Notes: generated by a model not told the origin, from the sequence alone. Positions 8,854 through 17,647 are shown, counted from the first letter of the stretch. The stretch: 24,133 nt of DNA from an uncultured Anaerovibrio sp. (GCA_934196075.1 CAKPVW010000028.1:1-24133); one strand, 5' to 3'. Numbers and translations are program-made.

Positions 8854-9528
8854 TTGGAATTTATGATGAACCTTTTTGAGCCGTTGACCAGTGTTTTTCG
8901 CTTCGTTTTCGAGGGATTTTATGATATTACCGCTGGTGCAGGCTTTGCCAGCTATGGTATAGCCATTATTTTGATGACTATTTTGGTTAAGGTATTGCTT
9001 TATCCATTAACTGCCAAGCAGGTTCGTTCTATGAAGGCAATGCAGGAGCTGCAGCCTGCATTGAAAAAGCTTCAGAAGGATTACAAGAATAATCCTCAGC
9101 TTTTGCAGCAGAAGATGGCAGAGCTTTATAAGGAATCCGGTGTAAATCCTCTGGCCGGTTGTCTGCCGTTGCTGATTCAGATGCCGATTCTTATGGGAGT
9201 TTATTATACTCTCTATGGATATAACTACACAGGAGATCCAAATTTCCTGTGGCTCACCAGCTTGTCTGAAACAGATCCTACCTATGTACTGCCTATCCTG
9301 TCTGCTTTAACTACATATATTCAGCAGAAGCAGACCATGGCCAATAATGGCGGTGACAATCAGCAGATGAAAATTATGAGCTATATGATGCCATTGTTCA
9401 TCGGCTGGATTTCCTTGAGTTTCCCTTCCGGTCTGGTGGTTTACTGGGTAACCATGAATATCTGCCAGATTGTTCAGCAGTGGTATATGTTTAGAAGCGA
9501 GAAGTCTCAGGCTGATAATGGTAAGTAA
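8854..9528 (+). CDS. yidC: YidC/Oxa1 family membrane protein insertase
   Basis: YidC inserts and folds inner-membrane proteins, alone or with SecYEG. This is the short Gram-positive-like form (224 residues) without the large periplasmic domain of enterobacterial YidC, and no lipobox is visible. Hydrophobic segments are at about 33-52, 101-120, 130-150 and 170-210. The first carries a charged K46 (ILVKVLLYPL), matching the hydrophilic-groove arginine of other YidC proteins. The loop MQELQPALKKLQKDYKNNPQ and ESGVNPLAGCLPLLIQMPIL are hallmark stretches. I chose the TTG start because AGGA lies 9 bases upstream; ATGs at 8863 and 8866 are too far from that site. Confidence 0.95.
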   Translation: MEFMMNLFEPLTSVFRFVFEGFYDITAGAGFASYGIAIILMTILVKVLLYPLTAKQVRSMKAMQELQPALKKLQKDYKNNPQLLQQKMAELYKESGVNPLAGCLPLLIQMPILMGVYYTLYGYNYTGDPNFLWLTSLSETDPTYVLPILSALTTYIQQKQTMANNGGDNQQMKIMSYMMPLFIGWISLSFPSGLVVYWVTMNICQIVQQWYMFRSEKSQADNGK

Positions 9529-9546
9529 GAGGACGAGGTAAGATTA

Positions 9547-10239
9547 ATGGCTGTAGAGATTGAAAAGACTGGCAAAACTATTGATGATGCCAAAAGAGCT
9601 GCCCTGGAGGAACTTCAGGTTGCAGAAAATATGGTAGAGTTTGAGGTTCTAGAGGAACCTTCTAAGGGTTTTTTAGGACTGATTGGCAATAAGCCAGCCA
9701 GAATTCTGGCACGGGTTCGGGAATTGACTCCTGCTGAGAAGGCAGAGGAGTTCCTGTCAAGCATTTTTGGGGCTATGAACCTGGAGGTTCGTATTGAACC
9801 TATGGATACCAAGGATGGCGTGGTTATGAACCTGATAGGTGAAAACCTCGGTATTCTCATTGGCAAGCACGGTCAGACACTGGATTCTCTTCAGTATCTG
9901 GCAAATTTGGCTGCCAATAAGGGCCTTGTAGAGGACAAGGTTCGTATTATTTTGGATATTGAAAATTATAGAAGCCGTCGTGAGGATACCCTGCGTCGTT
10001 TGGCTATGCGTTTAGCCGATAAGGTACGCCGTACCGGTGAGAGAATTGTTCTGGAGCCTATGAATCGCCATGAGCGAAAGATTATTCATATGGCGCTTCA
10101 GAATAACTATCGTATTTCCACCTATAGCTCTGGTGAGGAACCTTATCGCAAGGTGGTTATTGAGCTGAAGCGGGGAGGCCGTCGCGAGCGTCGGGATAAA
10201 GATTTTTCCTTTGCTCCTGTAGAGCAGGAAGAAGATTAA
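9547..10239 (+). CDS. jag: RNA-binding protein KhpB (Jag)
   Basis: KhpB/Jag is a cytoplasmic RNA-binding protein, partner of KhpA in several Bacillota, linked to cell division and envelope control. All three domains are seen: Jag_N at 1-55 (VEIEKTGKTIDDAKRAALEE and GFLGLIGNKPARI), a KH domain with the GKHG loop at 106-109, and an R3H domain with NRHER at 173-177. The tail is rich in Arg, Asp and Glu. The length is 230. It follows yidC by 18 bases, as in most relatives, so the two are co-expressed. Confidence 0.95.
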   Translation: MAVEIEKTGKTIDDAKRAALEELQVAENMVEFEVLEEPSKGFLGLIGNKPARILARVRELTPAEKAEEFLSSIFGAMNLEVRIEPMDTKDGVVMNLIGENLGILIGKHGQTLDSLQYLANLAANKGLVEDKVRIILDIENYRSRREDTLRRLAMRLADKVRRTGERIVLEPMNRHERKIIHMALQNNYRISTYSSGEEPYRKVVIELKRGGRRERRDKDFSFAPVEQEED

Positions 10240-10287
10240 TTCCATAGCTGATAGCTGTGAAAGGGCTGTCTGCAATCTAATTATTTA

Positions 10288-10315
10288 TTGCCTTATTGTT
10301 AGGTAATGGTATAAT
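10288..10315 (+). promoter_or_regulatory. Candidate promoter upstream of mnmE
   Basis: TTGCCT at 10288-10293 is followed after 16 bases by an exact TATAAT at 10310-10315. TG at 10307-10308 makes an extended -10 (TGGTATAAT). The predicted start is about 45 bases before the mnmE ATG. The 127-base jag-mnmE gap therefore probably begins a new transcription unit. I see no convincing terminator for jag in it. Confidence 0.7.
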
Positions 10316-10366
10316 CTGATTGAGGCGGCTCTTTTTTTGTGTATTAGATAGTGCGAGGAAGATATT

Positions 10367-11782
10367 ATGCAGCAGGAATATACCATAAGTGCCATAGCAA
10401 CTCCTATAGGACAGGGAGGAATTGGTATTGTGCGCCTGAGTGGGGAAAAAGCAGTGGTTATTGCCCAGGAATGCTTCAAGCCCGTTGCAGGTGGTAAAAT
10501 CATGGACTATGAAGCCAGAAAAGCAATTTTTGGTTACATATATAAGGAAAATGGAGATTTTTTGGATGAGGCAATATGCATAGTTATGAGGGCGCCTCAT
10601 TCTTACACCTGTGAGGATGTAGTAGAGCTGCAGTGTCATGGTGGACCTGTGGTGCTCAAGGAACTTTTGGCTATGAGCTACAGGCTGGGAGCCAAGCCGG
10701 CGGAGCCAGGAGAATTTACCAAGCGAGCTTTTTTGAATGGCCGATTGGATTTGACCCAGGCCCAGTCTGTTATGGATATGATTCAGGCCAGGACGACTAT
10801 GGCTCGTGAGGCAGCAGCCAACAATCTTCAAGGACGACTGTCAGAGCGTATTGGCGAAATGCGACAGGAAATTTTGGGGGTAATTGCTCACCTGGAGGCA
10901 GCGATAGATTTTCCTGAGGATGATATTGAGGATGTAGCCATGGAGGATGCAGAAATGAAGGTGGAGCAGCTTCATGGGGCGGTAGAGGACTTGCTGGCTT
11001 CTGCGGAAACAGGTAAAATCCTTCGAGATGGATTGCAAACAGCTATTATTGGCAGACCCAATGCAGGCAAATCCAGTCTGTTGAATCTCATGCTGGGACA
11101 GGAGAGGGCTATTGTTACTGATGTGCCAGGAACTACAAGGGATAGCATTGAGGAATATATGAATATAGGTGGTATTCCCTTGAAGCTGGCAGATACAGCT
11201 GGCATCCGTGATACAGATAATCTCGTAGAAAAAATTGGTGTGGAAAAGGCCTATAGCTATGCTCGAGAGGCAGAGCTGGTATTGGCGGTAATAGATGGCA
11301 GTCAGCCTCTTACAGAAGCTGATGATCCTATATGGCATTTGCTGGGTCAATGTACAGGTAAGATTATTATCATCAATAATAAGATAGATAAGGCTCTGGA
11401 AGAAAATATTCTCACAGAGGAGGAAATCAGGCAGACGGCTGAAAAAAAAGAGGTTGAAGAAATCTATAAAATTATTAACCTGTCAGCCAAGAAGGGACAG
11501 GGCTTGAAACAGCTGGAGGACGCTATTAAGAATTTGGTTTTTGCAGGCAAAATCAACTGTCGTGAATCTGTTATGGTGAACGATGCCAGACAGGCAGACA
11601 TTTTGCGACAAGCTATGGTATTGCTGGATCAAACCCGTATGACTCTTATGAGTGGTATGAGCGAGGATTTTGTGGTGATTGACCTGCGTTCAGCTTGGGA
11701 AAAGCTGGGAGAGATTACGGGGGAAACCTTGGACGAGGATATTATTGATGAGATTTTTAGTCGTTTTTGCATAGGCAAATAA
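10367..11782 (+). CDS. mnmE: tRNA U34 modification GTPase MnmE
   Basis: MnmE works with MnmG to add the (carboxymethyl)aminomethyl group at wobble uridine 34 of certain tRNAs. The N-terminal folate-binding domain starts with ISAIATPIGQGGIGIVRLSG. A helical domain follows, with the GTPase inserted: G1 GRPNAGKSS at 229-237, PGTTRDSIEEY for G2, DTAG at 276-279 for G3, NKID for G4 and SAKKG for G5. The C-terminal FCIGK with the catalytic cysteine is intact. The length of 471 is normal. GAGGAAG precedes the ATG. mnmG follows, but a repeat element separates them. Confidence 0.97.
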   Translation: MQQEYTISAIATPIGQGGIGIVRLSGEKAVVIAQECFKPVAGGKIMDYEARKAIFGYIYKENGDFLDEAICIVMRAPHSYTCEDVVELQCHGGPVVLKELLAMSYRLGAKPAEPGEFTKRAFLNGRLDLTQAQSVMDMIQARTTMAREAAANNLQGRLSERIGEMRQEILGVIAHLEAAIDFPEDDIEDVAMEDAEMKVEQLHGAVEDLLASAETGKILRDGLQTAIIGRPNAGKSSLLNLMLGQERAIVTDVPGTTRDSIEEYMNIGGIPLKLADTAGIRDTDNLVEKIGVEKAYSYAREAELVLAVIDGSQPLTEADDPIWHLLGQCTGKIIIINNKIDKALEENILTEEEIRQTAEKKEVEEIYKIINLSAKKGQGLKQLEDAIKNLVFAGKINCRESVMVNDARQADILRQAMVLLDQTRMTLMSGMSEDFVVIDLRSAWEKLGEITGETLDEDIIDEIFSRFCIGK

Positions 11783-11794
11783 ATTGACCCCATG

Positions 11795-11913
11795 CTAACG
11801 GGGGCTAAGGCTCCCTCCTTTTTGGAGGGAGTTAAGCCCCCGTTAGGCTCTGGATTTATTCGACTAAATTCAGTGGGAGTCTAAAGCTCCCACTGAATAA
11901 GTCTCATTTTACT
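11795..11913 (+). repeat. Copy 2 of the intergenic repeat: two successive hairpins
   Basis: Hairpin A has outer arms CTAACGGGGGCT (11795-11806) and AGCCCCCGTTAG (11835-11846), perfect over 12 bp. Its inner arms CTCCCTCC (11811-11818) and GGAGGGAG (11824-11831) enclose five T. Hairpin B has ATTCAGTGGGAG (11867-11878) and CTCCCACTGAAT (11886-11897). Bases 11839-11913 repeat at 1-75. The element fills nearly the whole mnmE-mnmG gap and ends 23 bases before the mnmG ATG. It contains no reading frame. It resembles REP/MITE-type elements moved in trans; no transposase is in the window. Confidence 0.88.
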
Positions 11914-11936
11914 GTATGGATATTGGAGATATTGTA

Positions 11937-13829
11937 ATGAAAGAGGATATATTTATTGCCGGCAGCTATGATGTAATCGTTATTGGTGCTGGCCATGCCG
12001 GGGTAGAGGCTGCCTTGGCAGCAGCTAGATTAGGCTGCAGCACCATGCTGGCTACCCTGAGCATGGATAATATTGCCATGATGCCCTGCAATCCCTCTGT
12101 AGGAGGACCTGGTAAGGGACATTTGGTTAGAGAGCTGGATGCCCTGGGTGGTCAGATGGGCATTAATGCGGATGAAACCTGTATTCAGTTTAGAATGTTG
12201 AATACAGGCAAGGGACCGGCAGTTCATGCCCTAAGAGCTCAGGCAGACAAAAAGCATTATCAGTTCCGCATGAAAGAGGTTTGCGAAAATCAGGATAATC
12301 TTGATGTAAAGCAGCTGCTGATTGATGAGCTGATTGTGGAGGATGGCTGTGTGAAGGCTGTCCGTACCGAAAATGATGAGTACTATACCTGCCGGGCGGC
12401 TATTATGGCTACGGGCACTTATCTCAAAGGCTCTATTATTATTGGTCAGCATACCCATGTAGGGGGGCCAAATGGCCAGCGTTCCGCAGAGAAATTTTCT
12501 GAATCTCTGCTTCAGGCTGGCATTAAGCTGATGCGTTTTAAAACCGGTACCCCAGCCAGAGTAGATAGCCGTTCCCTTGACTATAGCAAAATGCAGATTC
12601 AGCCTGGGGATGAGGAGGCGCGAAATTTCTCCTTTATGAGTGACATTGCCACAAGAGAGCAGGTGCCATGCTATCTTACTTATACCAATGCTGCTACCCA
12701 TAAGATTATTATGGATAATATAGATAGAGCTCCTATGGCCAATGGTCTTATTAAGGGAGTAGGGCCTAGATACTGTCCTTCCATTGAAACCAAGCTGGTA
12801 AGATTCCCAGATAAGGAGCGGCATCAGCTGTTTTTGGAGCCAGAGGGACTGCATACCAATGAGGTTTATGTTCAGGGAATGTCTACCAGTCTGCCTATGG
12901 ATGTGCAGATTGACTTCCTGCGCACTATTCCAGGGCTGGAGCAGGCCAAAATGATGCGGCCTGGTTATGCTATAGAGTACGATTGCATTGATCCTTTACA
13001 GCTAAAGCCTACCTTGGAATTTAAAAAGATTCAGGGATTTTTCTCTGCTGGTCAGTCCAATGGTACCTCTGGCTATGAGGAAGCTGCGGCTCAGGGATTA
13101 ATTGCCGGCATTAATGCTGCTATGAAGCTGCAGGGCAAAAAGCCATTGGTGCTGAAGCGCTCTCAGGCTTATATTGGGGTATTAATTGATGATTTGGTTA
13201 CCAAGGGCACCAGCGAGCCTTATAGAATCATGACCTCCCGGGCGGAGTATCGTCTGCTGCTGCGGCAGGATAATGCAGATATGAGATTGACACCTATTGG
13301 CCGTCAGCTGGGTTTGGTACAGGATGATAGATGGGAAAGATTTCAGGCTAAGAAGCAGGCGATTGATGAAGCCTTGGAACTTTTGAAAAATACTATCATT
13401 AATCCTAGTCAGGATATGCTGGCCAAGCTATCTGAGGTAGGCATTGCTGAAATTAAGAACAGTCAGAGCCTGTATGATTTGCTGCGGCGGCCTGATGTAA
13501 GCTATGATGCCATTCAGCCGGTTTTTGCTTTGCCTGTTTTGGCAGATGAGGTAAAAAAGCAGGTAGAAATAACCATTACCTATGATGGCTATATTCAGAA
13601 GCAGTTGGAGCAGGTAGCCAGAATGGAAAAGCTGGAAAGTAAATCCATACCGGAGGAGCTGGATTATGATAATGTGCCTAATCTAAGGGATGAGGCCAGA
13701 GAAAAGCTAAAGGATATCCGGCCAATTTCCCTGGGGCAGGCAGGCCGTATTTCCGGTGTATCTCCAGCAGATATATCCGTGTTAATGATTTATTTGGAGC
13801 AGCAAAGACGACAGAAGGGGGAGAGCTGA
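11937..13829 (+). CDS. mnmG: tRNA U34 carboxymethylaminomethyl synthesis protein MnmG
   Basis: MnmG (GidA) is the FAD-dependent partner of MnmE in wobble-uridine modification. The dinucleotide fold is [20 protein letters not shown] near the N-terminus, with GAGHAG at about 17-22. The family signatures [20 protein letters not shown] and [12 protein letters not shown] follow, and later [19 protein letters not shown] and [15 protein letters not shown]. The length is 630, as usual. The ATG at 11937 is chosen because GGAG at 11925-11928 is 8 bases away. The in-frame ATG at 11916 has no ribosome binding site and abuts the repeat. The stop overlaps the rsmG ATG by one base. Confidence 0.97.
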   Translation: MKEDIFIAGSYDVIVIGAGHAGVEAALAAARLGCSTMLATLSMDNIAMMPCNPSVGGPGKGHLVRELDALGGQMGINADETCIQFRMLNTGKGPAVHALRAQADKKHYQFRMKEVCENQDNLDVKQLLIDELIVEDGCVKAVRTENDEYYTCRAAIMATGTYLKGSIIIGQHTHVGGPNGQRSAEKFSESLLQAGIKLMRFKTGTPARVDSRSLDYSKMQIQPGDEEARNFSFMSDIATREQVPCYLTYTNAATHKIIMDNIDRAPMANGLIKGVGPRYCPSIETKLVRFPDKERHQLFLEPEGLHTNEVYVQGMSTSLPMDVQIDFLRTIPGLEQAKMMRPGYAIEYDCIDPLQLKPTLEFKKIQGFFSAGQSNGTSGYEEAAAQGLIAGINAAMKLQGKKPLVLKRSQAYIGVLIDDLVTKGTSEPYRIMTSRAEYRLLLRQDNADMRLTPIGRQLGLVQDDRWERFQAKKQAIDEALELLKNTIINPSQDMLAKLSEVGIAEIKNSQSLYDLLRRPDVSYDAIQPVFALPVLADEVKKQVEITITYDGYIQKQLEQVARMEKLESKSIPEELDYDNVPNLRDEAREKLKDIRPISLGQAGRISGVSPADISVLMIYLEQQRRQKGES

Positions 13830-14545
13830 TGGAGTTTCGGGACTATCTTCAGGAGGCAGCAGAGGCCTATGGCCTTTGCCTTACAGAAATAATGGTGGAG
13901 CAGTTTACTCTTTACTATGAGCTGCTGCTGGAATGGAATGAAAAAATTAATCTGACGGCTATTACAGAGCCTAAGGAAGTAGCTATCAAGCATATGATAG
14001 ATTCCCTTAGCTGTTTGGATGAAAAGGTTTTCCCAGAGGGTGCCTCTGTTATTGATGTAGGCACTGGGGCAGGATTTCCCGGTATTCCCTTAAAAATATT
14101 CCGCCCGGATTTGAAGCTGACCTTGCTGGATTCCTTGAATAAAAGAATCAAATTCCTGCAGGAGGTAGTAGATAGGTTAGAGCTTTCTGAGGTACAATGT
14201 ATTCATGCAAGAGCCGAGGAAGGGGCGAGAAATAAAGCTCTGCGGGAGAAATTTGATGTGGCTGTATCAAGGGCGGTAGCTCGTTTGCAGGTATTGGCGG
14301 AATATTGTATGCCTTTCGTAAGGGTTGGTGGCTATTTTGTTGCTCTCAAGGGAATGAAATATGCCCAGGAGGCTCAGGAGGGACAGCGGGCAGTGAAGCT
14401 GTTAGGTGGTAAGGATTGCCGGGCGGTACCTGTTCATTTGCCATCTCTAGAGGATAAACGGGCAGTGCTTTATATTCTAAAGGTGAAGAATACACCAAAG
14501 GCATATCCTCGCAAGGCTGGAACACCGGATAAAAATCCACTCTAA
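13829..14545 (+). CDS. rsmG: 16S rRNA (guanine-N7) methyltransferase RsmG
   Basis: RsmG (GidB) methylates G527 of 16S rRNA (E. coli numbering) using S-adenosylmethionine; loss gives low-level streptomycin resistance in several bacteria. The SAM-binding loop is VIDVGTGAGFPG at 74-85, preceded by NLTAI at 41-45 and followed by LLDSLNKRIKFL. VSRAVARLQVLAEYCMPFVR is also typical. The length of 238 is normal. The start is fused to the mnmG stop (TGATG), indicating translational coupling. The tail YPRKAGTPDKNPL is the usual family C-terminus. Confidence 0.96.
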   Translation: MEFRDYLQEAAEAYGLCLTEIMVEQFTLYYELLLEWNEKINLTAITEPKEVAIKHMIDSLSCLDEKVFPEGASVIDVGTGAGFPGIPLKIFRPDLKLTLLDSLNKRIKFLQEVVDRLELSEVQCIHARAEEGARNKALREKFDVAVSRAVARLQVLAEYCMPFVRVGGYFVALKGMKYAQEAQEGQRAVKLLGGKDCRAVPVHLPSLEDKRAVLYILKVKNTPKAYPRKAGTPDKNPL

Positions 14546-14603
14546 TGGGATGAGTTCTTGGGATAATCTTTATGGGCTAGGGAGTAAAAAGAGGAGTGAT
14601 TTT

Positions 14604-15194
14604 ATGTCAAAGGTAATTAATATCATGCTGATTTGTTTGCTGATGCTGGCAGGCAGTGTGGAAGCTGCAGACCAAAATAATACAGCCTCCCGCAATCGAT
14701 TGGCAGAAAAATTTAATAACGCAGTGTCTGCTCAGCAGGAACAAGCTGACAATGGGGCATTAAATGGAAGATATGTTAAGCTTGTGGAAGATGATTCCTT
14801 TGCCTACTATATGGATAAAAAAAGTGCCAAGTGGATTCTTTGTCCTAATAGTCGTGATGAATATATTATTGATGTATGGATTCGCCTGGAATCCGTAGAG
14901 AATGATGCAGCTACGAAATATAGCTATCCTGCTAAATATTATCTGGAGCATTATTATCTGCGTCCAGATAAACAGCAGATACAGTTCCTCTGCGAGCTGG
15001 AGGTAACAGGCCGTCCAGACAATAATGTCAATCAAAGAAGCTATGATGAAAACAATTGGGAGAACTTGGTGCCAGAAAGCGTTGAAGATGTTATCTACCA
15101 GAATGTAGTCAAAAAAATAAAAAAGAGAAATGCAGGTTTTTGGGATATCCCAGTGGGGGATATTATGGAGGATTGGTTTAGAATTTCCATCTAA
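14604..15194 (+). CDS. Secreted hypothetical protein
   Basis: I do not recognise this 196-residue protein with certainty. It has a signal peptide: MSK, a hydrophobic core at 4-17 and a likely cleavage site after VEA at 21. It is therefore exported. The mature part starts with a polar, Gln/Asn-rich segment (22-50). A domain follows with YVKLVEDDSFAYYMDKKSAK, IIDVWIRLE and YYLEHYYLRPDKQQIQFLCE. The pattern of a line ending in DVWIRLE followed by a YYLEHYYL strand recalls surface-adhesin-E-like domains, a weak inference. I chose the ATG at 14604 because GAGGAGTG lies just upstream and because it creates the signal peptide. It lies 58 bases after rsmG and is probably on the same transcript. Confidence 0.8.
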   Translation: MSKVINIMLICLLMLAGSVEAADQNNTASRNRLAEKFNNAVSAQQEQADNGALNGRYVKLVEDDSFAYYMDKKSAKWILCPNSRDEYIIDVWIRLESVENDAATKYSYPAKYYLEHYYLRPDKQQIQFLCELEVTGRPDNNVNQRSYDENNWENLVPESVEDVIYQNVVKKIKKRNAGFWDIPVGDIMEDWFRISI

Positions 15195-15208
15195 ATACTG
15201 CAAAAAAA

Positions 15209-15250
15209 TTCCCTCGGCTTTGACAACTGCCAAAACCGAGGGAGTTTTTT
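15209..15250. terminator. Bidirectional terminator between the secreted protein gene and pfkA
   Basis: CCCTCGG (15211-15217) pairs with CCGAGGG (15236-15242), extended inward by TTTG/CAAA across one mismatch. A T-run at 15245-15250 serves the plus strand, and an A-run at 15202-15208 serves as the U-run for minus-strand transcripts. It lies between two convergent genes. Confidence 0.92.
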
Positions 15251-15259
15251 ATTTTGAGT

Positions 15260-16222
15260 TTACACCAGCATATCTGCCAGTTCAATGTACTCAGGATCCA
15301 GAGGCTTCTTGTTGGTAATAGCATCATGGAGATTGATAGCTACTACCTTGCCTTTGTTAAAGCCAAAGACAACATTAGTCTGACCTGCCATCAATGCCAA
15401 AGCAGCCTTTTCGCCCAGCTGGCTGGCCTTTACACGGTCCTGTACGGATGGAGAACCACCACGCTGAATATGGCCCAGTACAGATACACGAACATCCATC
15501 TGAGTCTTTTCTTCGATATATTTACCGATATCTACGCCGCTGCCTACGCCCTCAGCAACTACTACTAGGGAATAACGACGGCCGTTGTTGTAAGAAGTTA
15601 CTAGATTGTTGCAAACCTCATCCAGATCGAATTCACGCTCAGGAATCAGTACAACCTCAGCACCACCAGCAATACCTGCCAGAGTTGCCAGCCAGCCACA
15701 GCGGCGGCCCATAACCTCTACTACAGCAATACGGCTGTGAGCAGAAGCAGTATCACGAAGCTTGTTAATAGCGTCAATAATGGTATTGGCAGCAGTATCG
15801 CAACCGATGGTATAATCAGTACCCCATACATCATTATCAATGGTACCAGGCAGACCAACAATAGGTACACCAGTCTCAGCACTCAGCTTGCTGGCACCTC
15901 TCAGGCTGCCGTCACCACCAATGATAACCAAGCCCTCAATGCCATATTTCTTCATGTTCTCATAAGCCTGCATACGGCCCTCTGGAGTTGTGAAGCGCTT
16001 GCAGCGAGCTGTACCCAAAAAAGTACCGCCACGCTGGAGAATATCAGATACACTGCGAGAGCTAAGCTCCTCTATATTTTCATCCAAAAGACCACGATAT
16101 CCATCGTAGATACCGAATACCTTGCCGCCTTCATACAATACAGTACGAACTACGGCACGTGCAGCTGCATTCATGCCTGGGCTATCGCCGCCACTGGTTA
16201 AAACACCGATGTTTCTAATCAT
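15260..16222 (-). CDS. pfkA: ATP-dependent 6-phosphofructokinase
   Basis: PfkA phosphorylates fructose 6-phosphate to the 1,6-bisphosphate in glycolysis. The ATP site is TSGGDSPGMNAA at 9-20 and IGGDGSLRGA at 101-110. Glycine after the GGD (GGDGS rather than GGDDS) points to ATP rather than pyrophosphate as donor. The catalytic GTIDND at 126-131 and MGRRCGWLA and GHIQRGGSP substrate motifs are present. The length, 320, matches the bacterial tetrameric type. GGGGAG precedes the ATG. It is convergent with the preceding plus-strand cluster and divergent from the transformylase gene. Confidence 0.97.
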   Translation of the reverse strand: MIRNIGVLTSGGDSPGMNAAARAVVRTVLYEGGKVFGIYDGYRGLLDENIEELSSRSVSDILQRGGTFLGTARCKRFTTPEGRMQAYENMKKYGIEGLVIIGGDGSLRGASKLSAETGVPIVGLPGTIDNDVWGTDYTIGCDTAANTIIDAINKLRDTASAHSRIAVVEVMGRRCGWLATLAGIAGGAEVVLIPEREFDLDEVCNNLVTSYNNGRRYSLVVVAEGVGSGVDIGKYIEEKTQMDVRVSVLGHIQRGGSPSVQDRVKASQLGEKAALALMAGQTNVVFGFNKGKVVAINLHDAITNKKPLDPEYIELADMLV

Positions 16223-16315
16223 TTAATACACTCCCCTTGGGTTGACAAAATATTGGCTAAATGATAAATTGAAATTGATAATTGAAGGATAAACTTCATC
16301 ATCATCATTTACACT

Positions 16316-16343
16316 CTTATAGCATTATAAATCATTTTGTCAA
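16316..16343 (-). promoter_or_regulatory. Candidate pfkA promoter
   Basis: On the minus strand TTGACA (16338-16343, exact) and TATAAG (16316-16321, 5 of 6) are 16 bases apart, giving a leader of about 85 bases. The 185-base divergent gap also holds a plus-strand TTGACA at 16242-16247 with only a poor -10, so the promoter of the transformylase gene remains unclear. No purine or tetrahydrofolate riboswitch is evident. Confidence 0.6.
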
Positions 16344-16407
16344 ATAAATAAAGGGTAATCAGTGATTTATATGCTTTAGTTATTTTATGTTATAAAGGAG
16401 ATTTCAC

Positions 16408-17580
16408 ATGAAAGAATTAGAGTTGAAGTATGGTTGCAACCCGAATCAGAAACCGGCCCGTGTTTTCATGAAGGAAGGTGAGCTTCCTTTTACCGTGCTT
16501 AATGGTAAACCTGGTTATATCAATCTCTTGGATGCCATGAACAGCTGGCAGCTGGTTCAGGAGCTGAAGGAGGCCACTGGCCTGCCTGCCGCAGCATCCT
16601 TCAAGCATGTTAGTCCTGCCGGTGCAGCAGTGGCAGCACCTCTTTCCGACCTTCTGCAGAAGGTATATTTTGTAGAGGGTGTTGAATTATCTCCTATTGC
16701 TACTGCCTATATTAGAGCTCGTGGCGCTGACCGTATGTCTTCCTATGGAGATTTCGTAGCTTTGTCTGATGAGTGTGATGCTCAGACAGCATCTTTCCTG
16801 GCTCGTGAGGTTTCTGATGGTATTATTGCGCCATCTTATTCTCCAGAGGCTTTGGAGATTCTCAAGGGTAAGCGCAAGGGCACCTATCTGGTATTGCAGA
16901 TGGACAAGGCCTATGAGCCTGCTGAGCTGGAGCAGAAGGAAGTATTCGGCATTACCTTTGAGCAGAAACGGAATACCGTAAAGCTGGATGAGGAATGCCT
17001 GAAGGACATTCCAACTCAGAATAAGGTTATTGATGAGGCTGCTAAGAGAGATTTGCTTATTGCCTTGATTACCTTGAAGTACACTCAGTCCAACTCTGTT
17101 TGCTATGCCAAGGACGGTCAGGCTATTGGTATTGGTGCTGGACAGCAGTCCCGTGTACATTGCACTCGTCTGGCTGGCAACAAGGCTGATGTATGGCATT
17201 TGCGCCAGCATCCAAAAGTTTTGGCTCTGCCATTCAAGGCTGAGGTACGCCGTCCTGATAGAGATAATGCGATTGATGTATATATTTCTGAGGAGTGGGA
17301 GGATCTGCTGGAGACTGATGATTGGAAGCGGGTATTTACTGAGAAGCCTGCGCCTCTCACCAGAGAGGAAAAGAAGGAATACCTGAAGGGTATTACCGGC
17401 GTATCTCTGGGCTCCGATGCCTTCTTCCCATTTGGTGACAATGTAGAGCGTGCTCATAAGAGCGGCGTAAGCTATATTGCTCAGTCCGGCGGCTCTATTC
17501 GTGACGATAATGTTATTGAAACTGCCGATAAGTACAATATTGCTATGGCCTTTACCCATATCAGATTGTTCCATCATTAA
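16408..17580 (+). CDS. Stand-alone AICAR formyltransferase
   Basis: This 390-residue protein corresponds to the formyltransferase half of PurH. That half transfers a formyl group from 10-formyl-tetrahydrofolate to AICAR, giving FAICAR in purine synthesis. The domain begins at its characteristic KYGCNPNQKPA (7-17). The catalytic Lys-His pair is in ASFKHVSPAG (K66, H67). GAGQQSRVHCTRLAG and DAFFPFGDNVERAHKSGV follow, and the end RLFHH mirrors the RHFRH end of PurH. The IMP cyclohydrolase half is absent, so a separate cyclohydrolase must be encoded elsewhere. It has AAAGGAG before the ATG, its own terminator, and no purine genes beside it. Confidence 0.9.
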   Translation: MKELELKYGCNPNQKPARVFMKEGELPFTVLNGKPGYINLLDAMNSWQLVQELKEATGLPAAASFKHVSPAGAAVAAPLSDLLQKVYFVEGVELSPIATAYIRARGADRMSSYGDFVALSDECDAQTASFLAREVSDGIIAPSYSPEALEILKGKRKGTYLVLQMDKAYEPAELEQKEVFGITFEQKRNTVKLDEECLKDIPTQNKVIDEAAKRDLLIALITLKYTQSNSVCYAKDGQAIGIGAGQQSRVHCTRLAGNKADVWHLRQHPKVLALPFKAEVRRPDRDNAIDVYISEEWEDLLETDDWKRVFTEKPAPLTREEKKEYLKGITGVSLGSDAFFPFGDNVERAHKSGVSYIAQSGGSIRDDNVIETADKYNIAMAFTHIRLFHH

Positions 17581-17590
17581 CAGGTAATAG

Positions 17591-17647
17591 AAAAGGACTG
17601 TTCCTTTCCGTAATCATTATTGTAGTACGGAAGGCGCAGTCCTTTTT
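17591..17647 (+). terminator. Rho-independent terminator after the AICAR formyltransferase
   Basis: AAAAGGACTG (17591-17600) pairs with CAGTCCTTTT (17637-17646). A second inner stem TTCCGTA/TACGGAA lies inside, and the distal arm runs into TTTTT. It starts 11 bases after the stop codon. Confidence 0.92.

Noticed and set aside
10277..10831. A 184-codon minus-strand frame overlapping the jag-mnmE gap and mnmE
   Set aside because: It is mostly antisense to mnmE, lacks a ribosome binding site, and the gap is better explained by the mnmE promoter.
12231..12854. A 207-codon minus-strand frame within mnmG
   Set aside because: The plus strand encodes clear MnmG motifs through this whole interval, and the reverse translation resembles no family.
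16153..16163. CACGTG core near the start of pfkA as a second parS
   Set aside because: Flanking bases do not match TGTTNCACGTGAAACA and the site is inside pfkA.
16223..16407. Riboswitch upstream of the AICAR formyltransferase
   Set aside because: I found no purine or tetrahydrofolate riboswitch core or paired arms leading to a terminator.
16687..17577. A 296-codon open frame on the minus strand within the AICAR formyltransferase gene
   Set aside because: It is a shadow of the real gene: no ribosome binding site, a composition of scattered hydrophobic stretches and no known motif.
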